A DNA stretch of 64,000 nucleotides from an uncultured Selenomonadales bacterium (GTDB lineage Bacteria > Bacillota > Negativicutes > Selenomonadales > Selenomonadaceae). The stretch lies in contig ONUH01000010.1 of the NCBI GenBank assembly GCA_900321035.1, positions 629 through 64,628 of the forward strand, read 5' to 3'. The translations under genes were made by a program, and so were the position numbers. Of the stretch, positions 42,668 to 52,321 are shown piece after piece. The notes beneath the pieces were generated by a model, which searched no databases, had not been told where the DNA came from, and saw nothing but the letters and a program-made list of their open reading frames with translations. How positions within the stretch are numbered: the first letter of the stretch is position 1; each line of letters begins with the position of its first letter.

Positions 42668-43829
42668 GATGCCCTTCCTGCGGCTTGACCGGGTTCCGAT
42701 GCGGACGGCTGCGCCCATCCTCGCGGTGCGCCGACCGGTCATGGGAGGCATGCCTGCCCCCCTTGCCGTCTCTTTCCTTACGCGGACGACCGCCTTTCTC
42801 AAACCGGTCCGCCCGATGCCTCTGCGCGCCCTCGCCTTCCATGCGCGCGCCTTTCTTTCGACGCTCGCCGTCGCCACGAGCTGAGCGCTCCTTCCGATCC
42901 TCGCGTCCGCGTCCGTTTCGCTTATATGGACGCTCCCCAGCCGTCTCACCGTTCTCGCTCTGGAGCATCGCAATCGCCGCCAGCGCCGCGACGTCCGACA
43001 AATCCTCTTCCTGCTCGACGATATCTTCCCAAGACGCCACGATGGTGCGGCTGTCGTCCAAAAGGATTGTCGCCGAACGCCGTTGGGCGCTGATGGAAAT
43101 GACCTTTCCGTCTCCCTCCATCGTGGCCACCCGGCTGCCCGGATGAGGCGCCTGCGCTTTTCGGAGCGCCGACTGTTCGCGGCGCCTTTCGCAATAAACG
43201 TCGTTCTCATATTTCAGGCAGCACATCAGCCGCCCGCAAATGCCCGAGATTTTCGTCGGATTCAGCGAAAGGTTCTGCTCCTTCGCCATGCGGATGGACA
43301 CCGGCACGAAATCGCCGAGGAACGTGGCGCAGCAAAGCGGACGCCCGCAGCATCCGATGCCGCCGAGCATTTTCGCCTCGTCGCGCACGCCGATCTGCCG
43401 CAGTTCTATCCTCGTGCGGAACACCGCCGCGAGGTCCTTGACCAGCTCACGGAAATCAATGCGCCCGTCCGCCGTGAAATAAAAAATGATCTTGCTTACG
43501 TCGAAGGTGTACTCGACGCCGACCAGCTTCATCGGAAGCTCCCGCGCCGCGATTTTCTCCTCGCAGATGCGGAACGCCTCTTTTTCCTTCGCGCGGTTTT
43601 CCGCCACCTGCTGCCGGTCCTCGTCCGTCGCCACACGCTCCACCGCCTTTAGCGGGAGCGTCACCTCCGCGTCCTCGACCTCGCGCGGGCCGAGCGCCAC
43701 ATGCCCGAACTCCGTTCCCCGCGCCGTCTCGACGATGACGTCGTCGCCCTGGGCGATTTCCATGGAGCCCGCGCCGAAATAATAAATCTTGCCCGCCTGC
43801 TTGAAACGGACGCCGATGACTGTCTGCAT
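42639..43829 (-). CDS. ricT: RicT/YaaT PSP1-domain protein
   Basis: 396 aa. The PSP1 domain has the Cys-rich motifs GIGCCGRPLCCATF and GICGRLMCCLKYE, which in Bacillus RicT bind an iron-sulfur cluster in the RicAFT complex that aids RNase Y and biofilm/competence control. Residues after about 300 are an Arg/Gly/His-rich disordered tail unlike Bacillus RicT, possibly RNA-binding. Located after holB as in Bacillus. Confidence 0.93.
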   Translation of the reverse strand: MQTVIGVRFKQAGKIYYFGAGSMEIAQGDDVIVETARGTEFGHVALGPREVEDAEVTLPLKAVERVATDEDRQQVAENRAKEKEAFRICEEKIAARELPMKLVGVEYTFDVSKIIFYFTADGRIDFRELVKDLAAVFRTRIELRQIGVRDEAKMLGGIGCCGRPLCCATFLGDFVPVSIRMAKEQNLSLNPTKISGICGRLMCCLKYENDVYCERRREQSALRKAQAPHPGSRVATMEGDGKVISISAQRRSATILLDDSRTIVASWEDIVEQEEDLSDVAALAAIAMLQSENGETAGERPYKRNGRGREDRKERSARGDGERRKKGARMEGEGAQRHRADRFEKGGRPRKERDGKGGRHASHDRSAHREDGRSRPHRNPVKPQEGHHEGRLPQEE

Positions 43830-43872
43830 CCTGTCCTCCTATGATTCAAAAAGTAGATTGGTGAGATAGATA

Positions 43873-43930
43873 TCACTCTTCACTCTTCACTCTTCACTCT
43901 TCACTCTTCACTCTTCACTCTTCACTCTCT
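43873..43930. repeat. Tandem heptamer array, single arm
   Basis: About eight uninterrupted TCACTCT units with no opposing arm. It runs into the holB stop codon. Confidence 0.9.
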
Positions 43931-44945
43931 ATTTTCCCACTTTCAGCAAAAACGCCTCTATCGTCAGGCGCGTCGCCGCGTTCGACGTCTCGATCCGTCT
44001 CGCGGCTTCCGTCGCCTCCCGGGCCGCCAAAAACGCTTTCGGCTCCGAAATCCTGCCCGTCAGCGCGAAGAGCCGCTCCTCCAAGTCGGCGTTCAAAAGC
44101 GCGCCGCTTCCTCCATAGAGCGCCAGGATATCCCGCAAAAGCAGCCGGAAATACCGGAGCCACTCCGAAAGCCGCTCCCGCTCCATCGCGCCGAGCTGTT
44201 CCCCTAAAGAAAACACGTCCTCCGGCGTCAGCCGCGGCAATCTTTCCAGCGTTGCCATCGCGTTCTCCCGAAGCGAGAGCGCGTCTTCCTCGAAAAGCCG
44301 GAGCGCCCGCCCCGCGCTTCCCTCCGAAAGCGCGGCCAGTGAACCCCAAAGTTCCTCCGGTACGCCGTGCGCCGCCAGCACCCGCGTCACCGCCTCGCCG
44401 TTCAGGGGCGCGAAGCGGACGCCCGTGCAGCGGGACACGATGGTCGGCAAAAGCGCCTGTCGCGCGCCTGTCACCAAGAAAAACACGTTGTCTCCCGGCG
44501 GCTCCTCCAGCGTCTTCAAGAGCGCGTTCGACGCCGCGTCGTTCATCGTCTCGGCATCGTCCAACAGCACTATCCGCCGCGCCGAAAGCCGGGGCAGTCG
44601 AGCCGCCTCTGCGCGAAGTTCCCGGATCTGCTCGATCTTGATGCTGCGCGCCGCTTTGCCGGACTTTTCCGGCAGCACCGCGTAAAAATCCGGATGCGTA
44701 CCCGCCGCGAGCGCCCTGCAGCTTTCACACGCACCGCAGGCCAAGCCGTCTTTCGGGCTCTTGCAGAGCAGCGCCGCCGCCGCCGCCGTCGCCAGCATCC
44801 GTTTTCCTACGCCCCGCGGCCCGGAAAAGAGAAGCGCGTGGGGAACGCGCCCTTCGCGGAGCAGCGTTTGCAGTCTTGCCTTCGTTTCCGCATGGCCCGC
44901 CACCGCGTCCCATGATCCCGGAGCCGCCGCCAATTCTTCCGCCAT
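43929..44945 (-). CDS. holB: DNA polymerase III delta' subunit
   Basis: Clamp-loader subunit. 338 aa. Walker-type GPRGVGKR (42-49), zinc module C61/C70/C73/C76, NALLKTLEEPPGDNVFFLV and VSRCTGVRF. Start at 44945 overlaps the yaaR stop (TGATG); a longer frame reads into yaaR. The neighbourhood yaaR-holB-ricT is conserved in Firmicutes. Confidence 0.94.
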   Translation of the reverse strand: MAEELAAAPGSWDAVAGHAETKARLQTLLREGRVPHALLFSGPRGVGKRMLATAAAAALLCKSPKDGLACGACESCRALAAGTHPDFYAVLPEKSGKAARSIKIEQIRELRAEAARLPRLSARRIVLLDDAETMNDAASNALLKTLEEPPGDNVFFLVTGARQALLPTIVSRCTGVRFAPLNGEAVTRVLAAHGVPEELWGSLAALSEGSAGRALRLFEEDALSLRENAMATLERLPRLTPEDVFSLGEQLGAMERERLSEWLRYFRLLLRDILALYGGSGALLNADLEERLFALTGRISEPKAFLAAREATEAARRIETSNAATRLTIEAFLLKVGK

Positions 44946-45397
44946 CAGCTGTACAAATCTACGAGCATGCCCCGGATCGCATCCTGGCTCGCAATAATGG
45001 CGAGCTGATCCGATTGCCCGAGGCGGATATGCTCGGCCATCTTCTCCAGCTCGTCGTCGATGCTCCGCACCGTGGTATAGACCTTCTGCCGGCCCATACG
45101 ATCCCACCCGGCGGACGTATGCAGTTCGTACATATGGGAAACCGCCTCGTTGACGAACTCCTGCACGAGTCCCCGGTAAGCGCGCAGCTCATCATAGGTC
45201 GGCGTCTTCGTCAGCTTCGCGCCCTGCTCGTCGATTTTTTTCAGCAGCGCTTCCAGCTGCTCACGAGTCAGGTTTCCCTGCTGGTCGTTCAGTTCCGCCG
45301 AAAACGACGTGTCCGCTTCCGCGATATGCTTGCCAAGCGCCTGCACCGACGACGAAAGAGACTGCTGCCGCTGGGACGATATTTTTCCTATTTCCAT
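44945..45397 (-). CDS. yaaR: YaaR family (DUF327) protein
   Basis: 150 aa, helical, with a long C-terminal segment (YRGLVQEFVNEAVSHMYELHTSAGWDRMGRQKVYTTVRSIDDELEKM) typical of DUF327. Function unknown. First gene of the block; overlaps holB by 1 nt. Confidence 0.88.
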   Translation of the reverse strand: MEIGKISSQRQQSLSSSVQALGKHIAEADTSFSAELNDQQGNLTREQLEALLKKIDEQGAKLTKTPTYDELRAYRGLVQEFVNEAVSHMYELHTSAGWDRMGRQKVYTTVRSIDDELEKMAEHIRLGQSDQLAIIASQDAIRGMLVDLYS

Positions 45398-45488
45398 TGT
45401 CTTTCCCCGCTTCCGAACGCTTCATTCTTTCCTATATTATTATTTTCATTATACCGATTTTGCGCGGACTTGGCAAGAAATCCCCGTT

Positions 45489-46940
45489 TTACCATCCCCT
45501 GTGCTCCCGCCAAAAATCCGAACGCAGCATCACAAGGAGAGTGAAAAATTCCAGCCGTCCCAGGAGCGTGATGCAGCAAAGCACCGATTTCACGAAGGGA
45601 GAAAACGGCGCGTAGGTCTCCGTCGGGCCGACACTGCCGAAAGCGGGGCCGACCGTCGAAACGGCGCTGACGCTCATGCCCACCGCGTCGAACATCGGCA
45701 CGCCGTCCAGCATGAACAGCGCCGAGGCGAACACGATGAAGAACAGGTAGACAAAAAAGAACAGCCCGACGCGCAGCAGTACGCCCGGCGATACGATTTC
45801 CCCGTTCATGCGAACGCTGACGACCATGTGCGGATGCATGCGCTGCCAAATATGCGCCGCCGTCATGCGCAGGAGCAGCACCGCCCGGGTGACCTTCAGG
45901 CCCGCCGCCGTGGAGCCGGCGCAGCCGCCCACCATCATCAGGAACAGCAGCAGGCATTTTGCGAACGTCGGCCAGCGGTCGAAATCCGCCGAAGTGAATC
46001 CCGTCGTCGAAATCGCGGCGGTCTGGAACGCCGCATAGCGCATGGATTCCAGCGGCCCATATATGCCGTCGCGCCAAAGGATCAGCCAAAGCAACACCGT
46101 TCCCACCGCGAAGATCAAAAGATATGCCTTGAACTCCGTATTTTCCGACAGCGCGCTCCAGCCGCGCACATAGACGCGGTAGTAGAGCGCGAAGCTGACG
46201 CCCGCCGCCAAGATGCAGAACGTCACCGCCATCTCGATGGCGATGCTGTCGTAATATGCGATGCTCTCACTGTGCGTGGAGAAACCGCCGGTGCCGATCG
46301 TCGTCATCGCGTGGTTCACCGCGTCGAACCAGTTCATGCCGCAGGCCGCAAAAAGTGCCGCCGCCATCACGGTCAACGCGATATAGATCAGGGCCAGCGC
46401 CTCCGTCATGTCCTTGAGCCGCGGACGCAGCCGGTCTTCCGTCGGTCCCACGGTCTCTGCTTCGTACATATGGACGACGTTCTGCCCCGCCTTCGGCAAG
46501 AGCGTAATAAAAAAGACGACGATACCGAGCCCGCCCAGCCATTGCGTCAGGCTCCGCCAAAGGAGCACGCTCTCCGGCAAGAGCTCCGGCGCGGGAAGCG
46601 TCGTCGCGCCAAACCCCGTGAAACCCGACACGCTCTCAAAGAGCCCGTCCACAAAGGAAAGATGCTCGCCCAGCGTGTAGGGCAGCATGCCGAAAAACGC
46701 CGTCATGACCCACGCCAGCCCCGTGATGGCGATGCCCTCCCGGACGGTCATGCGGCCTTCCTCCAAAGCTCCGACCTTCCAGCCCGCCCCTCCGATCAGG
46801 ATGCAGCAAAGGATCGAAAGGCCGAAGGAGAACGTCGCCTCATCCTTAAAGGCCGCCGACGTAAAAAAGGGAATGAGCAAAGCGACGCCGCAAACCCAAG
46901 CGATCCGCCCAAGATAGTACATGACCACGCGCCACTCCAA
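45489..46940 (-). CDS. trkH: TrkH-family potassium transporter, paralog 1
   Basis: K+ translocating subunit gated by TrkA. About 483 aa. Four P-loops: SVSGFTGFGATT, TIGTGGFSTH, ISTTGFTSADF, VSTVGPAFGS, each with the filter glycine. TTG at 46940 is favoured because it lies 7 nt after AGGAGG; an ATG at 46946 would be only 1 nt from it. Last of three tandem TrkH genes after trkA. Confidence 0.9.
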   Translation of the reverse strand: MEWRVVMYYLGRIAWVCGVALLIPFFTSAAFKDEATFSFGLSILCCILIGGAGWKVGALEEGRMTVREGIAITGLAWVMTAFFGMLPYTLGEHLSFVDGLFESVSGFTGFGATTLPAPELLPESVLLWRSLTQWLGGLGIVVFFITLLPKAGQNVVHMYEAETVGPTEDRLRPRLKDMTEALALIYIALTVMAAALFAACGMNWFDAVNHAMTTIGTGGFSTHSESIAYYDSIAIEMAVTFCILAAGVSFALYYRVYVRGWSALSENTEFKAYLLIFAVGTVLLWLILWRDGIYGPLESMRYAAFQTAAISTTGFTSADFDRWPTFAKCLLLFLMMVGGCAGSTAAGLKVTRAVLLLRMTAAHIWQRMHPHMVVSVRMNGEIVSPGVLLRVGLFFFVYLFFIVFASALFMLDGVPMFDAVGMSVSAVSTVGPAFGSVGPTETYAPFSPFVKSVLCCITLLGRLEFFTLLVMLRSDFWREHRGW

Positions 46941-47019
46941 GCCCATCCCTCCTTTCAATTCATAATTCCGATACAATATCAACCGATTTTATGCAAACAA
47001 ATTCCGAAACGAATTTTTC

Positions 47020-47111
47020 AGAGTGAAGAGTTGAGAGTGGAGAGTGAAGATATTACACATTATATCTCCACTCTTAACCCTTCACTCTTCACTCTTATCT
47101 CTCCACTCTTT
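47020..47111. repeat. Heptamer-unit hairpin between trkH paralogs
   Basis: Left arm 47020-47048, loop ATATTACACATTATAT, right arm 47068-47111. Adjacent to the stop of the gene at 47112. Confidence 0.85.
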
Positions 47112-48563
47112 TTAATCCCAGCCCCGCTCTTTTCTCCAAAAGCCCGGACGGAACAATGCCAGCATCGGGAAAATCTCCAGTCGCCCGATCAGCATGGAGG
47201 CGGCGACCGTCAGTTTCGACATCGTCGGTAGCGCGGCATAGTTGCACGTCGCCCCCCATTCGCCGAAACCCGGCCCCACATTCCCCATCGTCGTCACCGC
47301 GAGGGCGATGGAATCGAAGGCCGACGAACCGTCCCAGGTGAAGATCATCGACCACAGGCCCACCAGCGTGCAATAGGTGAACAGGAAATAGCCCGCGCCC
47401 AGAAGCACCTCCCGGCTGACCGTCCGGCCGCCGATATGCACTTCCTCCCGCGCAAGAGGAGAGAGGGCGCGCCGGCCGCCCAGTCCCACCAGTTTCACCA
47501 CGAGCAAAATCCGGATGACCTTGATACCGCCTGCCGTGGAGCCGGAGCAGCCGCCCACAGCCATCATGAAGAGCAGGCACATCTTGGAAAGCGGCGGCCA
47601 CTGGTCGAAATCCGCCGACACGAAGCCCGTCGTCGAGGCCACCGTCGACGATTGAAACAGCGCCGTCCGCACGGCCTCCCCTGCGTCCATGCCGGACGGC
47701 AAAAGCTCCGCCGTCATGACAAGCGCCGAGATGATTACCATCGCGAGGAAAAACCGCAGCTCCACATTTTTCAGCGCCGCCTTCGCCCCGTCCCGCACCA
47801 TTCCGATATACATCCCGAAATCCGCGCCGCAGAGCAGCATGAAGAGGATCATGCACCATTCGATGGCGGGACTGTGGAAATAGGCCGCGCTTTCGTCGTG
47901 GGTGGAAAATCCTCCGGTGGCGATAGTGGACATGGCGTGATTCACCGCGTCGAAAAGCGTCATGCCCGCCGTCCAGTAAGCGGCAGTCGCCGCCAGCGTC
48001 AGCGTTGCATAAATGGCAAAAAGAGCCTGCGCCGTCGTCTTCATGCGCGGCCGCGTCCGTCCCTGCACGGGGGTTCCGCTCTCCGTTTCAAAAACCCTCG
48101 CCGCCCCCTCGCCAAACTGCGGCAGCAGAGCGATGAAAAAAACGACGATGCCGAGGCCGCCGACCCAATGGGTCATGGAACGCCACAAAAGAATGCCGCC
48201 CGGCATCTCCGAAAGGGCGGTAATGACCGTCGCCCCGGCCCCGGTAAATCCCGAAACCGATTCCAGCACACCGTCGACGACTCCGAGATGACCGCCCGCG
48301 ATGTAGGGCACGGAACCGATCAGCGAGCAGAGGATCCACCCCAGGCTCGTGATCGCGATGCCTTCCCGAAGCGACATCCCGTCCGCCGGGCTCTTTCCCG
48401 CGCGGGCAAGTCCGGCGGAAAGTCCCGCGGAAAGCACGAACATCAAAAGGAACGGGAAGACTCTCTCCCCTGCCGCCAGCGTGAAAAGGAGCGGGACGAG
48501 GGACACCGCGGAAAGCCCCGACAAAAGCCGCCCAAAGAAAAACGTCATTCGGGTCCAGCTCAC
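47112..48563 (-). CDS. trkH: TrkH-family potassium transporter, paralog 2
   Basis: 483 aa, GTG start one base after the upstream stop. P-loops SVSGFTGAGATV, TIATGGFSTHD, ASTTGFVSADF and VTTMGNVGPGFGE keep all filter glycines. Closely similar to paralog 1 in layout, so duplication is likely. Expected Na+- or H+-linked K+ uptake with TrkA. Confidence 0.92.
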   Translation of the reverse strand: MSWTRMTFFFGRLLSGLSAVSLVPLLFTLAAGERVFPFLLMFVLSAGLSAGLARAGKSPADGMSLREGIAITSLGWILCSLIGSVPYIAGGHLGVVDGVLESVSGFTGAGATVITALSEMPGGILLWRSMTHWVGGLGIVVFFIALLPQFGEGAARVFETESGTPVQGRTRPRMKTTAQALFAIYATLTLAATAAYWTAGMTLFDAVNHAMSTIATGGFSTHDESAAYFHSPAIEWCMILFMLLCGADFGMYIGMVRDGAKAALKNVELRFFLAMVIISALVMTAELLPSGMDAGEAVRTALFQSSTVASTTGFVSADFDQWPPLSKMCLLFMMAVGGCSGSTAGGIKVIRILLVVKLVGLGGRRALSPLAREEVHIGGRTVSREVLLGAGYFLFTYCTLVGLWSMIFTWDGSSAFDSIALAVTTMGNVGPGFGEWGATCNYAALPTMSKLTVAASMLIGRLEIFPMLALFRPGFWRKERGWD

Positions 48564-48564
48564 G

Positions 48565-50025
48565 CTACCACCGTCCTTCCCAACGGCTGAAGAGCGTCTG
48601 GATCACGAACAGGAACGAGAACACCTCTAATCGCCCGAGGAGCATCAGGGCGCAACAGAACAGCCGCCAGCCTTCTCCCATCGACGCATAGACGCCCACG
48701 TCGCCCGCGAGGAGCGCCGCCGGCCCTGCGCTGGTCAGGCAGGCCGCCGAAAGGCCCAGCGCTGAAAGCGGCGCCATTCCTCCCAGAGACAGCGCCATCG
48801 CCGCGCCGAAGAACACCGCCGTATACAGCGCAAAAAAGCTCAAAAGCTGTCCCACCATGGAAAGCGGCACCACACGGCCCAAAGCCGAAACGCGAAGCAC
48901 CATGCGCGAATGCAGCGTCCGCCGCAGTTCCTCGATAGCCGCGTTTGCCAGCACCGAGAGACGAAGTATCTTCAGCCCTCCCGCCGAAGAAGCGATGCAG
49001 CCTCCGATGAAAATCAACAGGATCAGCACAAAGCGGTCGAAATCCGGCCATCCGGCAAGCTGTACAGGGTCCATGCCCGTAGTGCTCAAAAAAGCCGCCG
49101 CCGCAAAAAAGCCCTTCCGCAGGCTTTCGGAGCCGCCGTAGGTTCCGCTTATCCATAGGTGCAGAGAGACAAGCAGGCCCGCCGCCGCCGCGAAACGCAG
49201 CATGGCCCGCATTTCTTTCGCCCCCGCGTCGTCGGCAGACAGCTCCCGCCGCCGCGCCATCTCCGCGTAAAAAAAGAAATTCCCGGCGGAAAACAGCATC
49301 ATCGCCATCAGCGCGAGGAAATACAACGGACTTTCCCCGCCCGTCTTCGGGGTATAGCAGCCCCCCGTCGCCAGCGTCACCATCGAGAGATTCACCGCGT
49401 CAAATACGGACAGCCCCAGCGCCGTGAAAACCGCCGCCGCAACAGCCGTCGTGCCGACATATATGCCCATGACGCGCCGGGAGATCTTCCGCATCGACGA
49501 CAGAAGCTGGCTCGCCCGCTGCCCCCTCGGCATCACCAGCGACATCCCGAACCATTCCGACACCTGGGGCACCACCGTCAGCAACAGCAGGATGATGCAG
49601 CCGCCGCCCAGCCATTGGGTCAGACTTCGCCAGAAAATCAACGCGCGGGGCGCGTCCGCCCCAAGCAGCGTCAGCCCCGTAGTCGTGATGCCGGACACGC
49701 CTTCCGCCCACGCGTCCGCAAAGGAAAGCGTCCCCGTAAGGAGATAGGGCAAGGCCGCCGTCCCCGTCAAAATGATCCAGATTCCCACGAGGAAACAGGC
49801 GCCCTCCCGCACCAGGAGACGCTCCGGATGCCTGCGCCCCGCCCGCACCGCACAGACGCCCGGCAGCAGGAGCGCCGCCGCGGAAATGAGGAAGGCCCAG
49901 CAAAGCCCGTCTCCTTCCGCAGCGGAAATCGGGACGGGCAAAAGAAGCGACGCCCCGGCCGCTATCGCAATCCAGCCCAAAAGATATAAAAGAAGCCGCG
50001 TTCTCAAAAACACGCCACCCTTCAC
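48565..50025 (-). CDS. TrkH-family protein, divergent paralog 3
   Basis: About 480-486 aa. Same topology, but altered P-loops: GVSGITTTGLTL (Phe to Ile), TLATGGCYTPK, LSTTGMDPVQL, LTSAGPAALLAG (fourth loop lacks the usual V/G pattern). Selectivity or gating may differ, or it may be a partner subunit. The start is unclear: GTG 50025, or TTG 50007 which has AAGGGTGG at 7 nt. First TrkH after trkA and coupled to paralog 2. Confidence 0.85.
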   Translation of the reverse strand: MKGGVFLRTRLLLYLLGWIAIAAGASLLLPVPISAAEGDGLCWAFLISAAALLLPGVCAVRAGRRHPERLLVREGACFLVGIWIILTGTAALPYLLTGTLSFADAWAEGVSGITTTGLTLLGADAPRALIFWRSLTQWLGGGCIILLLLTVVPQVSEWFGMSLVMPRGQRASQLLSSMRKISRRVMGIYVGTTAVAAAVFTALGLSVFDAVNLSMVTLATGGCYTPKTGGESPLYFLALMAMMLFSAGNFFFYAEMARRRELSADDAGAKEMRAMLRFAAAAGLLVSLHLWISGTYGGSESLRKGFFAAAAFLSTTGMDPVQLAGWPDFDRFVLILLIFIGGCIASSAGGLKILRLSVLANAAIEELRRTLHSRMVLRVSALGRVVPLSMVGQLLSFFALYTAVFFGAAMALSLGGMAPLSALGLSAACLTSAGPAALLAGDVGVYASMGEGWRLFCCALMLLGRLEVFSFLFVIQTLFSRWEGRW

Positions 50026-50030
50026 AACAG

Positions 50031-50118
50031 TGTGGAGAGTGAAGAGTTAAGAGTGAAGATACTGCCAAAAACCAAAATCGCTTTCATCTCCACTCTTCAC
50101 TCTCCAATCTTCACTCTT
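50031..50118. repeat. Heptamer-unit hairpin between trkA and trkH3
   Basis: Left arm GTGGAGAGTGAAGAGTTAAG, loop with ATACTGCC, right arm CTCCACTCTTCACTCTCC. Confidence 0.83.
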
Positions 50119-50120
50119 TT

Positions 50121-51467
50121 TTACTCGTTTCCCTTAAAGAACTTCATCACATTTTGCGCGTGCTGCGTACGGATAAACAGGATTGCCCGGTCTCCCGCCT
50201 CCAGCACCGAGTCGCCGTTCGGGACATACGCCTCGTTCCCGCGCACATAAGCGCAAATCAGGCATTCCTTCGGCAGGCTGACTTCTTTCAGCGGATGCCC
50301 GACCACCGCCGCGCCGGCGCCGACGATGAACTCCACCGCCTCCGCCTTCGCGCCCTCTAAGAGCGACACAGAAACCACGCCGCCGCGCCGCACGAAAGCC
50401 AACACCTCGCTGGCGGACAGGAGCCGCTCCGAGAGCGCCACGTCCACGCCGACCTTCTCCATCAAATCCACGTACTCACTGCGCGCCACGCGCACCACCG
50501 TCTCACGCGCGCCGAGATGCTTGGCGAGAAGCGCCAGCATCAGGTTCAGCTTGTCGTCCTCCGTCAGGCAGATGACCGCATCCGCCTCGCCGACGCCTTC
50601 CTCCGTCAAAAGGTCGATGTCCGTGCCGTCGCCATAGAGCACCATCACGCCCGCCAGCCGCTCCGACGCCCTTCGGCAGCGCTCCCGGTCCTTCTCGATC
50701 AGCTTCACCCGCACCCCGTTCTCCGCCAACCGCGCCGAAAGCACGCGTCCGGTACGCCCCGCACCGATGATGACCACCCGCGAAAGCTGGCGCGCGTCGC
50801 GTTTTGTCATATCCTCGCTGAACTTCTCGATATTCTCCGTCTTGCCGATGAAATACGCGTTGTCCATCGGAAGCAGTCTGTCGTCGCCATGGGGGATAAT
50901 CATCTGATGGTTGCGGAAAATCATGCCCGCCAGCACCGAAGGCGGCAGCGTCAAATCCTTCAGCGCCACGTTCGCGTACGGCGAATCCGGCTTCACCTTC
51001 GTCTCGAACAGCCGCACCTTGCCCTCGGCGAAGTCCTCCACATTCAGCGCCGACGGCGTCATCAGGATGCGGTAAATTTCCATCGCCGTGATGTACTCGG
51101 GATTCAGCAGGAGGTCGATGTCAAAGTTTTCCTTCACATAGCCCTTGGCCTCGGTCAGGAACTCCGTGTCGCGGATGCGGGCCGCCGTGTGCCGGATGCC
51201 GTGCTTCTTCGCCAAGATGCACGCCACCATGTTCACCTCGTCCTGCGCCGTCACCGCGATCAAGATATCCGAGCCGCGCACGTCGGGATCGTTCATCGTG
51301 ATCGGGCTCGCGCCGTTCGCCGCTATGGTCAGCACATCCAGCGTATTCTTCACCGCTTCGAGACGCGCCTCGTCCCGGTCGATGACCACCACGTCGTTCT
51401 GTTCCCCCGACAGGAGCTCGGCAATGCTGTACCCCAACTTGCCCGCGCCCACGATCACGATACGCAT
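50121..51467 (-). CDS. trkA: TrkA potassium-uptake regulator
   Basis: 448 aa with two RCK units. NAD-binding RMRIVIVGAGKLGYSIAEL at the start and VVIIGAGRTGRVLSARL in the second half, each followed by a RCK_C domain. It controls TrkH by nucleotide binding. ATG at 51467 has GGGAGG 7 nt upstream. One TrkA serving three TrkH. Confidence 0.95.
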   Translation of the reverse strand: MRIVIVGAGKLGYSIAELLSGEQNDVVVIDRDEARLEAVKNTLDVLTIAANGASPITMNDPDVRGSDILIAVTAQDEVNMVACILAKKHGIRHTAARIRDTEFLTEAKGYVKENFDIDLLLNPEYITAMEIYRILMTPSALNVEDFAEGKVRLFETKVKPDSPYANVALKDLTLPPSVLAGMIFRNHQMIIPHGDDRLLPMDNAYFIGKTENIEKFSEDMTKRDARQLSRVVIIGAGRTGRVLSARLAENGVRVKLIEKDRERCRRASERLAGVMVLYGDGTDIDLLTEEGVGEADAVICLTEDDKLNLMLALLAKHLGARETVVRVARSEYVDLMEKVGVDVALSERLLSASEVLAFVRRGGVVSVSLLEGAKAEAVEFIVGAGAAVVGHPLKEVSLPKECLICAYVRGNEAYVPNGDSVLEAGDRAILFIRTQHAQNVMKFFKGNE

Positions 51468-51573
51468 AAAAAAACCTCCCAAAAACATCCAAAAATATCG
51501 TTATACCAAATACGCACAACCACCGGAGCCAACCGCCGAAAAGCGGCGCCGCCTCCATTTTCATAGGATTGGA

Positions 51574-51858
51574 TCATTCGATCCACTCTTTTGCCTCCGA
51601 CGTATCTTCCAACTTGCCGTCGATCCGCTGCATGTATCGCGCCGTCATGATGATCCTGAGGGCGTCGCCGAGGTCGGTGGAATCCATGCTCTGAAAGGAT
51701 TTCCCGCAGTTCACGAAAACCCGCAGGATATCCCCCTTGAGCGAGACCGTTGCAGAATCGTCGTCCAGGGCGAGGCTGAACGCGTCGTCGCGCCGGAGCC
51801 AGACGTACGGTATCTCCGCTAAATCGAGAATGGCCGCGATTTTTTCCGCTTTGTTCAT
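51574..51858 (-). CDS. Small protein of unknown function
   Basis: 94 aa (KIAAILDLAEIPYVWLRRDDAFSLALDDD; LRVFVNCGKSFQSMDSTDLGDALRIIM). Soluble alpha/beta, no known motif. Sits upstream of trkA with 106 bp between. Confidence 0.65.
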   Translation of the reverse strand: MNKAEKIAAILDLAEIPYVWLRRDDAFSLALDDDSATVSLKGDILRVFVNCGKSFQSMDSTDLGDALRIIMTARYMQRIDGKLEDTSEAKEWIE

Positions 51859-51997
51859 GATAGGATGAAGCCTCTTCCGAATAAATTTGGGGAACGGCCG
51901 GCAGCCTTTCCCGCTCTGCCCCGCTGTCCTCCCTGCCTATTATAAAGCGGAGCGCCGCTTCTGACAACAGGGAACAGCGAAAAGGCAGAAAAACGCC

Positions 51998-52026
51998 TTC
52001 ACAACGTATAGTTCCCGAGGTATAAT
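51998..52026 (+). promoter_or_regulatory. Promoter of the small membrane protein gene
   Basis: TTCACA (51998-52003), 17-bp spacer, TATAAT (52021-52026). A GCGACGG/CCGTCGC hairpin lies in the leader near 52035. Confidence 0.7.
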
Positions 52027-52140
52027 GAGGAGACGCGACGGAACCGTCGCGCCCCTCGGCCGGGCTCGGCCGCGCATCAATCCCGCGCCTTCATGATGAA
52101 AAATCTCTCTTCAAGAAAAGAAAGGAAGACTGGGCGTCTC

Positions 52141-52317
52141 ATGAACAAGAAAAATATCCTGCTGGCGCTGCTGGCCGTCTGTCTCGTCGCCACCGGCGTC
52201 TCCATCCGCACCTTCAGCTTCACGGAAATCCATTTAGGCGACCTCGCCGTCCTGACCGTCCTCTCCGCCCTTGACTGCCTGCTCTGGTTCTTTTGGAAAC
52301 TCGCGGGAGGAAACTGA
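52141..52317 (+). CDS. Small single-span membrane protein
   Basis: 58 aa. MNKKNILLALLAVCLVATGV gives a membrane segment (about 5-20), and LAVLTVLSALDCLLWFFWKL a second hydrophobic stretch. A broken copy lies at 53764-53928, upstream of a glycosyltransferase. Function unknown. The start at 52141 is preferred because the similarity of the two copies begins there; the ribosome site is weak. Confidence 0.65.
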   Translation: MNKKNILLALLAVCLVATGVSIRTFSFTEIHLGDLAVLTVLSALDCLLWFFWKLAGGN

Positions 52318-52321
52318 CACG

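Noticed and set aside
45309-47231. 640-codon plus-strand frame across yaaR and trkH
   Set aside because: Crosses several real minus-strand genes and a heptamer repeat; His/Arg-rich composition typical of a shadow.
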